Positions 1 to 10,031 of a DNA stretch of 64,000 bases are shown here, one piece after another. The position numbers were made by a program, and so were the translations under genes. The notes under the pieces are model-generated. The model made no database searches and had not been told where the DNA came from. It saw only the letters and a list, made by a program, of their open reading frames with translations. This DNA is from Helianthus annuus. Its lineage: Eukaryota > Streptophyta > Magnoliopsida > Asterales > Asteraceae. Each line of letters starts with the position of its first letter. Positions within the stretch are counted from its first letter, which is position 1. The stretch spans positions 78,803,375-78,867,374 of the forward strand of contig NC_035440.2 of NCBI RefSeq assembly GCF_002127325.2. Direction: 5' to 3'.

Positions 1-49
1 TCTGAAAATATAAGAGCTCAATAAATGAACCAATCCTGATGGTTTATGT
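1..49. other. Left flank, ends in hAT target duplication
   Basis: No gene is visible. The last eight bases (42-49, GTTTATGT) are repeated at 775-782 and form the left copy of the target-site duplication of the hAT-type element that follows. Confidence 0.7.
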
Positions 50-774
50 TAGGGGTGTTCATCGAATCGAATATCGAATTTTCGAATTATTCGAATCGAA
101 TTGTTCGAATAATTTTTATTTTTCCTTGAATTCGTATTTGATTCGAATTCGATTAAAACCTATCGAATTCGTATTCGAATAAAAAACCCAATTCGTATTC
201 GATTAAAATTTCGAATTCGAATTCGAATAAATTTGATTTATTTCAGATTCTTTAAAACATGTAAAAAACTATAAAAATAAAACATAAATTTTAAAGCACC
301 CATAAAACACGATATCAGATTAAAAAGTTTCAAATAAAATACCACAAGTCTAAAATTCAAAACGAGAAGCCGAGAATAATCACTCCACATTATAAGTTAA
401 TATTTTTATGTTTAGAAATCTATTGATAGATTTGTTAATTAGGTTTTACTTATGGGTCATGTAATGGGTTTGGTAATAGGTAATTTTAATACATGGAAAA
501 AATTTAGAAAAGAATTTATAGTATAGCTTAATAAAAGCTATATATTTATTATATATAAAAATAATAAATAAAATTGTATAATTTTTATTCGAATTTCGAA
601 TCGAATCGAATTTGAAATTATAAATTCGTATTCGATTCGTATTCGATTTACTTGACTCGAATTGAATCGAATTCGAATTCGAAATCTTATAATCGAAACG
701 AATTCTTGATAATCGAATCGAATTTAAACGAATTTTGAATTTTTCGAATTCAAAACGAATCCTGAACACCCCTA
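50..774. mobile_element. Non-autonomous hAT-type DNA transposon
   Basis: The 725-bp element is bounded by inverted termini TAGGGGTGTTC (50-60) and GAACACCCCTA (764-774) and by a perfect 8-bp direct repeat GTTTATGT (42-49 and 775-782). An 8-bp duplication with TIRs of this form is the hAT superfamily signature. Both subterminal zones (about 60-240 and 590-760) are packed with TTCGAAT/ATTCGAA words, as expected for subterminal transposase binding sites. The AT-rich centre has no transposase; a 115-codon open frame on the minus strand is only the translation of the TTCGAAT words. It would need a transposase supplied in trans. Confidence 0.88.
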
Positions 775-782
775 GTTTATGT

Positions 783-1371
783 AGACTTGGCACATTTTTG
801 AAAAAGATGTCATGAAGTAAGCTGTAAGTATTAATTTATAATACATAATACATTAATTTCTTCAGATAATTCAAGGCAAGGTAGCCCCACTTTGATCAAG
901 AAATCGTGCCCACTAACGGTTATATATAATACACGAATTTATAATACATAACACACTCATGTATTTTGCGTTTTAATTAATATATAGGTAATCTAGCAGT
1001 TTAGTTAAACGGATTAATTTGGCTAACCCGAACAACGAAACGAGTTAAATAGATAAAGCTACACATGCCTGTTTTATTAAGCAGGTTAGAGAATGTTAGA
1101 TTTTACATCATAATGAGTTAACGTCACTCGTGCGTTGCTGTGGGATGTTGAATATGGATGTTTTATATATCAGATGCAAAAATGTTTTATTTTATGTAAA
1201 AAGAAATCATTTTCATTGTGTTTTACCCCTGTCTATAACGTCGCACTAAAGCACTTTATCCCATACTTTTTTTACTTTAATTTATGAAAATCATGAAAAA
1301 AAATATGCTTGAGTTGATTAAAAAGTACGCAAGTTCTAGAAGGAAAATAACAATGGAGTCGAGGCAATGGA
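783..1371. other. AT-rich spacer and possible LINE 5' leader
   Basis: No coding region or clear repeat boundary is seen. The last part, from about 1280, may be the 5' untranslated region of the LINE whose ORF1 begins near 1372. I could not find a target duplication matching the sequence after its poly(A) tail, so its true 5' end is unknown. Confidence 0.4.
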
Positions 1372-2811
1372 GTGGTGATGACGTTCATTGTGCAAAATTT
1401 ACCTGAGAGAACGACGAAAACGATATTGAGGAAGGCTTTCCAGCCCCTCGGCTTCGTATCGGACGCATACGTGGCCCGTAAAAAAGACAAGAAAGGTAAC
1501 TGTTTCGGTTTCATTCGTTACGTGGGAGTAGAGAATGTGGACGCTACTTTGGTGGAAATGAATAAGGTGAAGATTCTTGAAGCAAAGGTATCGGTATCGT
1601 TAGCCAAATACGATAAGAACCACAAGAAATTCATCTACACATCGAAGATTGTTGGGGAAAAAGTTTAGAGGCCAAAGGATTCTTCTAATGTTGATCAGCC
1701 TAATAATAATGCTTATGGCCTCCGGGGGTCGAAGGTGCAGGACGGAAAATCTTTTGCTAGTTTATTCCATAATGGGTGTCCGGAAAGCAACTCAGGATCC
1801 TTACATTGTTCTAAAACGATATCGATTGCCATTAAAGGGTCTAAATATCCTCTACATTGTATGGGTCGTTCCATTCATGGAGTGGCCAAGGATTTAGAGT
1901 CTCTTAATAATTTGAATAGGATTCTTGTCCAGGAGGGGCTGAGTAATTTTGATTTATCTTACATTGGCGGCCTTAGTGTTTTAGTAACTCTTGGGACGCC
2001 CGGGATGGTCAAAGACGTCATGTCTAATTATTCGGAGAGTCTATCGAAGGTGTTTAACAGATTTCATGTTCGGAAAGGTGAATACCTTCCATCGGATCGT
2101 GTTGTGTACCTCCGTATATCTGGGGTCCCGGTCCACCTTAGGGATAGCTCGGTATACGATGACATTGGAGGCCTTTTCGGTAAAGTTGTGCAGGAATCAT
2201 CCTTCTCATGGGTTGATTCCGACAATTCAGAATGTTCGGTTTTAGTCCTTGTTCCCCTTGGGAAAAGGATTGAGGAAACGGTCGTTATTACTTGGGAGGA
2301 TAGGAAATTTGTGGTCTGGGTTGTTGAAGATGTGGACGCATGGAAACCTGAGTTGGAAGAGGAGAATTCAGTGGCAATTATGGTTAGTAATCCGGTGGGT
2401 GAAGCTGACGGAGATTCGGTTGGCAACAATAGGGAGGATCAAAATATGGAGGATGATGTTGAGGATGGAGAAATCTGTTCGCCGGAAGTTGTTATTCCGT
2501 CACCGGAGAAGGTATTTAGACCGTCATCTGACCATCCCTCTAACCCTCCATTGGTCTCGATCCATGAACAGCCGTTGGATTTCAAAAAGTCGGATAATAA
2601 TGTGGGGCTGCATGAGAAATATGGGGATGTGCAAGGGGAATGTTCTATGCCTAGGGAATCTAAGAATATTTATGATGGGATTGATGCTTTGGCGGCTGGG
2701 AATGTCGATGGTCTCAACAGGATGGAGGAGAGAGAATGTCCCTTTGTGGACCAGTTAAATCAGGATGGGCCTACCCCTTTGGTTGGGCTTGGCAAGAGAA
2801 ATAGGGATAAC
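1372..2811 (+). pseudogene. LINE ORF1, N-terminal part with RRM domain
   Basis: The N-terminal 98 codons form an RNA-recognition motif: FIVQNLP resembles RNP2 and KGNCFGFIRY matches RNP1. This type of ORF1 is thought to bind LINE RNA as a chaperone. A TAG at 1666-1668 interrupts the frame, but the same frame then stays open to 2811, giving an acidic linker rich in E, D, S and P. No ATG precedes the RRM in this frame apart from the Met in VVMTF; an ATG at 1353 lies in another frame, so the authentic start may have been lost by frameshift. The frame ends only because the inserted LTR begins with TGA (2812-2814); the rest of ORF1 resumes at 14784. Confidence 0.82.
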
Positions 2812-3193
2812 TGATGTGTGTAAAATGCAACATATAAAACACATCAATTAAGGCATAAAACTAACCCTTTTTTAGTACTAATGTTGGAAAAAGAGTGTTT
2901 TTGTCTTCCTTTTGTATTTTCAGGATGAAATGAGCTCAAAATCACAAAAGAAGCAAAAAGACCACTAATTCTACCATAAATACAAGAAAAGGAACAAAAG
3001 TAGACTGCCCGGACCCTCAACGGCACCTCCCAAAGCAAAAAGGAAGAAACAGAGTCTGAACACGCCCCGTGTCCAGCGAACACGGGGGCGTGCCCAGGAA
3101 GCAGCAGAAAAGACAAACCAGTAGAAGCTTCCATTGCCCACCACGGGGCCGTGTCCAGCGAGCACGGGGGCATGGTGAAAGTACAGCAGGCGC

Positions 3194-3222
3194 ATTAATT
3201 GTAATTCGCAATTACAATTAAT
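3194..3222. promoter_or_regulatory. Perfect 13-bp inverted repeat upstream of the LTR TATA box
   Basis: ATTAATTGTAATT (3194-3206) and its exact reverse complement (3210-3222) flank the trinucleotide CGC, about 75 bp before the TATA box. It is unchanged in the 3' LTR (13468-13496). A dimeric transcription-factor site is an inference. Confidence 0.55.
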
Positions 3223-3297
3223 GAGGAGAGAGAGTGTCAGGCGGGCACGGGGCCGTGTCCAGCGGACACGGGGCCGTGTCCAGCCTTCTGTTCAGCC

Positions 3298-3305
3298 TAT
3301 AAATA
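3298..3305 (+). promoter_or_regulatory. TATA box of the Athila LTR promoter
   Basis: TATAAATA followed by a C/T-rich stretch is a typical plant core promoter and would start transcription near 3330. The second copy in the 3' LTR is at 13572-13579. Confidence 0.75.
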
Positions 3306-4528
3306 GAGGAGCTTCGCTTCATTCTCTCTCATCCCCTTGGCACACCACCTCTCTCACACCTCATCCACCACCCACCACCACCATAACACCATCATCCACC
3401 ACCATCATCCACCACCATCATCCATTGTCCATCGTAGAGTGTGTGTGAGTCGTCTCGGGATCCAAGATTGATCGTAAGAGTTCTTGACAATCAAGGCCAT
3501 GTTTGCCTAAGTCTCTTACATCACTTGGTGAAGACAAGTGTTTAGTATAATACTTTTTATTTTTAATCTTTTGCACTTTTTATTTGGTTTTGTATTAATG
3601 ACTTTAATAACTAGTTACTTATGTTGAAGGTGATCTTTCCTTATCGTTTGTCCGTGGTGTCTTGGCATTATTTTACTGTCTATATAAAATAAAAGATTTT
3701 CACCATTCATATCTCCACGGTCTATATGGAGGTATGTTGGCTACCTGGTCGGGGGTTAAGGGAACGGTTTGGTAAGGGTCTTGCCCTTGTTCAGCGTTTA
3801 GAGGTCCTGCTTGGGACCTGGGTCAAATTTAGTAGGATCTCCTTCAATGCCCATAGGTATTGGATGGCGGGGATCCAAACTCTTTGACCCCCTCATAAGT
3901 TAACTACTATTAATACTATAACCCGGCTATTTAGGACTGTATCCCTGCTGACTCAGACTACTTAGCCGAGGGTAACGTCACCGCCAAAAGCGGGGCCTAC
4001 CACAATTTGCATTAATAACTTAATTCATTATCTTTCAATAATCCGACCCTTTAGGATTGTATCCTTGCTGACTCAAACTACTGGGTTGAGGGTAACGTCG
4101 CCTTCAAAAGAGGGGCCTACTACAATAACTAAGATAATCTCTTAAACAAGTGCAAAAGTGCGAAAATAATCAAAGGTTATACTAATACACGTGTCGGATC
4201 CAAGTGATTCATCTTGTCTATCTGTTTTTTATTTTATTTTTATTTTCAGCATTTAGTTAGTTTTTATCTTTCTTAGTTTAAAACATTTTTCTAACCTTTT
4301 TGATTTGATTAGACGTTGAGGATAAACCGGTATTAAAAGCTCTTGTGTCCTTGGACGACCTCAGTATCTTACCAACACTATACTACGTCCACGATGGGTG
4401 CACTTGCCCATATGTGTGTTTAGTGTTAGTAAATATCGTGTTTTATAAATTTAAAACTTGGCTAAAAGTGTAAAAAGGGCTTAAATATATATCTAAAAAC
4501 ATATATACACTGACACGCATCAAGTTTT

Positions 4529-4547
4529 TGGCGCCGCTGCCGGGGAC
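4529..4547 (+). promoter_or_regulatory. Primer binding site, tRNA-Asp type
   Basis: TGGCGCCGCTGCCGGGGAC lies six bases after the LTR end and matches, with one difference, the 3' end complement of plant tRNA-Asp used by Athila-lineage elements. Confidence 0.88.
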
Positions 4548-4927
4548 ACAAGGATTTTAAGAAAGCTTAAAATCGACGGCCTAATCAGTTTTTCAAAACC
4601 TTTTTAAAAAAACGCGCGCATTTTTCTGCATTTTAGTTTAGTTTTGCATTTACAGTAGCCTGAACACGGGGCCGTGCTCGCTTAACACGCCCCCGTGCTG
4701 CATATTTTTAGAGTAGATACCCAGATACAGAGTCTGAACACGGGGCCGTGCTCACTGAACACGCCCCCGTGCTCAACGTGACCAGTCAATTTAATTAAAA
4801 CGCCCAGATACAGTCCCTGAACACGGGGCCGTGTTCACCCAACACGGGGCCGTGTCCAGCTTCTGTTTCTGTCTTTATTTTTGTTTTCTGGTCCCGAGAC
4901 TCAGTTGTGGTCTGTTGAGTGATTCTT
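4548..4927 (+). other. Athila leader with paired GGGGCC palindromes
   Basis: This untranslated leader contains three pairs of CACGGGGCCGTG or CACGCCCCCGTG words (near 4664/4684, 4738/4759 and 4821/4840), with partners about 20 bp apart. No ORF is evident. Confidence 0.6.
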
Positions 4928-7336
4928 ATGGATCAATACTCAAGAGGTTACAACTACACCTATGATGAGGATGATTATAGGGGTAATTATTGCACTAATT
5001 GTCGTAACACACGCTCGGTTCAATATAATAACTCATATCAACCATCCAATTCATACAACCATTATGAGGAGCCCAGGTACGAGCCACCAACTTCATACAC
5101 ATCCTATGAAGACCAAAGGTATGAACCTCCTCCTTCATACTCATATTTTGATGAACCAAGGTGTGAGCCTTCATACTCATACTTTGAAGATTCAACATAT
5201 GAGCCACCACCTTCATACTCTTATTATGAGGAACCATGGCGTGAACAACCCACCTCATATGAGTACTATGAAGAACAAAGTTTCGACCCTTATCCATCAT
5301 ATACTTACAATGAAGAACAATGGTGTGAAGCATCTACTTCATATGAGTACTATGAGGAACCAAGGATCGAACAACCGGATTCAAGCTTTGAGGATCCAAA
5401 TTCTTTCAATCTCACCGAAGTGACCAATAGGATATTAGAACACATTAAAACTATCGAACGTTGCATAAAAGAATCTCGCGCAAGGGAAGAGGAATCCCGC
5501 GCAAGAGAAGAGCTAAAAAATGATAATAACGTAGAGATAGTTGAAAGTGTAAAAATGGAAGAACAAGAAAGTGAAAAACCGACGCATGAGTTAAACAACG
5601 AAAATGGTGAGTCCGATAACGTTAAAATTCAAGAAGAGTCTAATTTTGAAAAAATTAACCTCTTGTCACCTACTTTCGAAAATCATTGTTTAATAACCCC
5701 TCATGCTAAGTTTTTAAAAGAGTTAAACACTAGCGCTAAAATCAAAGACTTGGTAAGTGTTAAGTTAACTAATGATCAAACCTCGCTAATAAAAGAAGAC
5801 CCTTTTGAAATTAACATTACACCGGTTCCATGTTTCTTTCAAAATTCATTTATTAGTAATATCACCATCGATAAGGATCTTTGCGTTAACATAATGCCTA
5901 ACTATATTTTTGAAAAATTAAGTGTTAGTGATTTTACTCCACTCCAAATACCCATTTTTCTATCCGATCGGAAAGTAATGAAATCAATCGGTGTAGTTGA
6001 AGATGTTTTGGTTCAAACAAATCAAATGGTAATCCCAACCGACTTCGTCATCCTAGATGACGCCCCCTTAGTCTTGGGAAAACCTTTTGTACAAACTCAT
6101 AAAGCTTTGAAAAACCGGAAGTACAACAATCTACCTCTTCAATTAGGGGCATTCAAAAGGAGCATAGATCTTGAGCGCTCAATGAAATATCCTTTTGGCA
6201 ACAATGACCCCCTAATTGAAGATGAAGCTGAACCGCCCGATACAACCAACGAAGAGGACCACTTTGTCGAGGAAGAGATAGCCATAGAACAAACTTTTAA
6301 GGTTCTTGATCTAGATGAGCCACAAAATAAGGTGTCTTCTAAAGACCCACCCATTGAGCTCAAAGAACTTCCTAAAGGTTTGGAATATGCTTTCCTAGAC
6401 AAAGATGGTAGTTTACCCGTAATTATTTCGTCTAAATTAAGTAATATAGAAAAAAAGAAATTAGTTAACTTACTTAAAAAACACAAAAACGCGATCGCTT
6501 GGAAGCTTGTAGATATTAAAGGAATAAGCCCTTCCATGTGCACGCACAAAATTTTAATGAATGATGATTACAAAACAGTAATTCAACCACAACGAAGAGT
6601 GAACCCCAATGTTCAAGAAGTGGTTAAGAATGAAGTCATCAAACTACTCGACGCCGGACTAATCTACCCTATCTCCGATAGCCCGTGGGTAAGTCCCGTT
6701 CAAGTAGTCCCAAAGAAAGGAGGTATGACGGTAATAACTAACGAAAAAAATGAATTAATACCAACGAGAACCGTCACAGGATGGAGAGTCTGTATAGATT
6801 ATAGGCGATTAAATGAAGCAACTAGGAAAGACCACTTTCCTTTGCCCTTCATTGATCAAATGTTAGAAAGATTATCCGGTCATAAATTTTATTGTTTCTT
6901 AGATGGTTTTTCAGGTTACTTTCAAATACCGATAGCACCAGAAGACCAAGAGAAAACAACTTTTACATGTCCCTACGGAACTTTTGCATATCGACGCATG
7001 CCATTTGGTCTATGTAATGCGCCTGCAACATTCCAACGTTGTATGGTCGCCATTTTCCATGATATGATCGAAAAGACAATGGAAGTCTTCATGGATGACT
7101 TTTCCATCTTTGGAGACTCATATGACCAATGCCTCGATAATCTTGAACGAATGCTATCCCGATGTGAGGAAACTAACCTCGCCCTTAACTGGGAAAAATG
7201 CCATTTCATGGTAACAGAGGGAATAGTACTCGGTCACAAAATCTCAAGCGAAGGAATGGAAGTTGATCGAGCTAAAATAGAGACTATTTCTCGGTTACCT
7301 CCTCCATCCTCCTGCGAGCAATCCGAAGTTTCCTAG
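4928..7336 (+). pseudogene. Athila gag N-terminus, protease-like region and reverse transcriptase
   Basis: ATG at 4928 opens an 802-codon frame. Residues 1-160 are repeats rich in Tyr, Pro, Glu and Ser (SYSYFEDP-like units). A short charged coiled-coil follows, with tandem SRAREE. A retropepsin-like region comes next (around 5830-6110), in which the usual DLGAS core reads DKDLC before VNIMP. I see no retrotransposon gag capsid core or zinc knuckle between these parts. The RT begins near 6380 with WVSPVQVVPKK, RVCIDYRRLN and FMDD (7088-7099). The frame stops at 7336 because one base is missing around 7305-7313; the next pol domain is open in the frame one base back. Confidence 0.85.
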
Positions 7337-9252
7337 GACATGCCGGATTTTATAGAAGGTTTATCAAAGACTTTTCAAAAATTTCAAGGCCTCTAACAAA
7401 ATTACTTGAAAAAGATGCACCCTTCATCTTTGATAAGGAATGCAATCAAGCATTTCTAACCCTCAAGGAAATGCTAGTCAATGCACCTATCATGATAGCG
7501 CCAGATTGGAAATTTCCTTTTGAAATCATGTGCGATGCAAATGACTTCGCTGTTGGAGCAGTCTTGGGACAAAGAAAAGAAAAACATTTCCACCCAATCT
7601 ATTATGCTAGTAAAACTCTTAATGATGCACAAGAAAATTATACAACTACAGAAAAAGAATTACTAGCGGTGGTATTTGCTTTTGATAAATTTCGTTCTTA
7701 TCTTGTTCTTTCTAAAACAGTAGTCTATACAGACCATGCAGCCATCAGGTACCTTTTCAAGAAGCAAGACGCAAAACCTCGTTTGATAAGGTGGATTCTA
7801 CTCCTCCAAGAATTCGACATTGAAATCAAGGACAAAAGAGGAGCAGAAAACACTGCTGCAGATCATCTCTCACGCTTAGAAGACCCAGCTTTGGAGACAA
7901 CCAGGGACGAGCAAATCAACGAAAAATTTCCCACGGAATCCTTGGAAATGATAGAGAGTAGACAAGAACCATGGTATGCCGACTACGCTAATTTCTTAGC
8001 TAGCGGTGTAGTCACCAAAGGGTGGCCACATCATCAAAGAAAGAAATTCTTTGCTGATGTAAAGCATTACTTTTGGGAAGACCCCTATCTTTTCAAAATG
8101 TGTGCTGACCAGCTCATCCGAAGGTGTGTCTATGGTAATGAAGCACGAAGAATTCTCCATCATTGTCATGAAGGTCCATACGGAGGACATCATGGTGCCG
8201 CAAGTACCGCACGAAAGGTATTTGATTCAGGATTTTACTGGCCGACCATTTACAAGGATGCTCAAAACCTTGTAAAGACATGTGATGCATGCCAAAGATC
8301 AGGTAATATTTCTTCCAAAAACGAAATGCCTCAAAATGGCATTCTCGTCTGTGAAATCTTTGATGTGTGGGGACTCGATTTCATGGGACCTTTCCCACCT
8401 TCAAAGGGAAACAAATATATACTTGTGGCAGTAGATTACTTGTCTAAATGGACAGAGGCCGAGGCTCTTCCAACAAATGATGGGAGAGTGGTGGTAAAAT
8501 TTCTGAAAAAGTTGTTCTCTCGTTTCGGGACACCAAAGGCGTTGATAAGTGATAGAGGTACCCATTTTTGCAATCATCAACTCGAAAAAATATTAACAAG
8601 GTATGGGGTCTATCACCGGGTCTCAACAGCATATCATCCTCAAACAAATGGGCAAGCCGAAGTGACTAATCGAGGTTTAAAACGAATACTTGAAAAAACC
8701 GTAGGAATAAATAAAAAAGAATGGGCCGATAAATTAGACGACGCTTTATGGGCTTTTCGAACTGCTTATAAAACCACTATAGGCACAACCCCATACAAAC
8801 TCGTCTATGGAAAAAGTTGTCACCTGCCAGTAGAAATCGCTCACAAAGCCTACTGGGCAATAAAAAACGTAAACTTAGATTTAGAAGTTGCCGGTAAAAA
8901 TCGATTTTGTCAAATAAACGAATTAGACGAACTTAGGAATTATGCATATTCTAACTCCGAAATTTATAAGGAAAGAATGAAAAATTTGCATGATAAATAT
9001 ATTAAATCTAATGAATTTCGGGTTGGAGACCAAGTTCTATTGTTTAATTCACGACTTCGATTATTTCCTGGTAAGTTAAAATCTAGGTGGTCAGGACCTT
9101 TTTCCGTCACCCATGTTTTTCCACACGGTGCAGTAGAAATTAAAACTCGAAATGGGACACCATTTAAAGTCAATGGCCAACGGCTGAAACTCTATCGAGG
9201 ATCCATTGAGGATGAGGAAGAGGAGATCTCACTTCAAACGGTTAACGAATAA
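7313..9252 (+). CDS. Athila pol C-terminal part: RT connection, RNase H and integrase
   Basis: After the frameshift the frame reads [19 protein letters not shown] and stays open to TAA at 9250-9252. RNase H shows [41 protein letters not shown] and AADHLSR. The integrase HHCC finger is at about 8150-8300 ([12 protein letters not shown] then CDACQRSG). The DDE core has [14 protein letters not shown] and a Glu in [12 protein letters not shown]-terminal DNA-binding part ends in a GPF motif region. All catalytic residues I expect are present. No in-frame ATG exists at the true start; the first is at 7471, inside the RNase H region, so the protein must be made as part of a longer polyprotein. Confidence 0.88.
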
Positions 9253-10031
9253 ATTCGTACCCGACATGTTACAGGTAAGTGTACGTTTAAAAACCGGTAA
9301 ATCATTTTTCGGAAATAAGGGGCATGCACACGAGCACACAAAAAAAAAAAAAAAAAAAAAAACTTCGCCCGGCACGGGGCCGTGTCCGCTGGACACGGGG
9401 CCGTGTCGAGGCGACTGTCGGGATAAAACTCTCTTTTCCTATCAGTTACACCATTCCACACGCCCCGTTTAGCCGAAAACTCTCTGGTTCAAGGCGATTT
9501 TCTGCAGTTTTTCTACGTCACCACCGAATCTAACAACGTCAAGGTATGATTCTATCTTCATTAGTAGTTAGATTAGTTACTTGCATGTAGTTAAAACATC
9601 AAAAATTGGGGAAAAATCTAGGGTTCTTCATGTTCATCCGGATCGAACTCAAAATTTTTGATGAAATTTGTTAGTAGTAGTTTAGATTAGTGTAGTAGAA
9701 AGTAACTAGGCAAGTATTGTTGATAGATTTGTCCGATTTCCAAATAAAACCCCAAACCCTTGTTCTTGAACCGAAAAAACACGAAATTGAAAGGGTAAAC
9801 GGTTTGTTTTGGGAAAAATGACGCTTAGGGTTTCATTTTCGGGGGAAACCGCTACTATTGGGCTAAAAATTTTCAGGTTTTCGAAACCGGGACGAAAAAT
9901 GGAATTTTTGGGTTACAGACGCCTGGACACGGGGCCGTGTCCGCTGAACACGGGGCCGTGTCCAGCCCACTGTTTGCAGTTTCGCTTTAATTTTCCTGGT
10001 TTCGTGCTAACTTTTTATGTATTCTTTTCAG
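9253..10031 (+). other. Region between pol and the env-position ORF, with splice signals
   Basis: Three strong splice-like sites lie here: a donor ACAG|GTAAGT at 9274/9275, an acceptor TTTTCTGCAG ending at 9507 with a donor CAAG|GTATGA at 9543/9544, and an acceptor CTTTTCAG ending at 10031 directly before the ATG of the next ORF. A CTAAC branch-like word precedes this last acceptor by about 20 bases. It also has an A-run (about 9340-9361) and two pairs of CACGGGGCCGTGT words (9374/9393 and 9926/9946). No long ORF is present. These are likely introns of a subgenomic mRNA for the downstream ORF. Confidence 0.5.

Larger units (their letters stand above)
2812..4522 (+). repeat. Athila 5' LTR, 1711 bp
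   Basis: The LTR starts TGATGTGTGTAAAATG and ends CTGACACGCATCA. It holds a 13-bp inverted repeat (3194-3222), paired GGGGCC palindromes (3061-3280), a TATA box (3298-3305), a CCACCAT-rich stretch (about 3356-3425) and an imperfect tandem duplication (about 3918-4010 and 4040-4131) containing GAGGGTAACGTC and GGGGCCTAC. The CCACCAT stretch is 13 bp longer than in the 3' LTR, which accounts for the whole length difference. Confidence 0.95.

Noticed and set aside
446..793. 115-codon minus-strand open frame
   Set aside because: It is the translation of TTCGAAT words within the non-autonomous hAT element.
3221..3448. Open frames in the Athila LTR, and similar ones at 9206-9533 and 11413-11710
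   Set aside because: They are translations of the GGGGCC palindromes (GRVQRTRGRV-like) and of CCACCAT repeats.
10017..10031. ATG at 10017 as start of the Athila 3' ORF
   Set aside because: It lies before the predicted splice acceptor and adds only MYSFQ; the ATG at 10032 abuts the acceptor.
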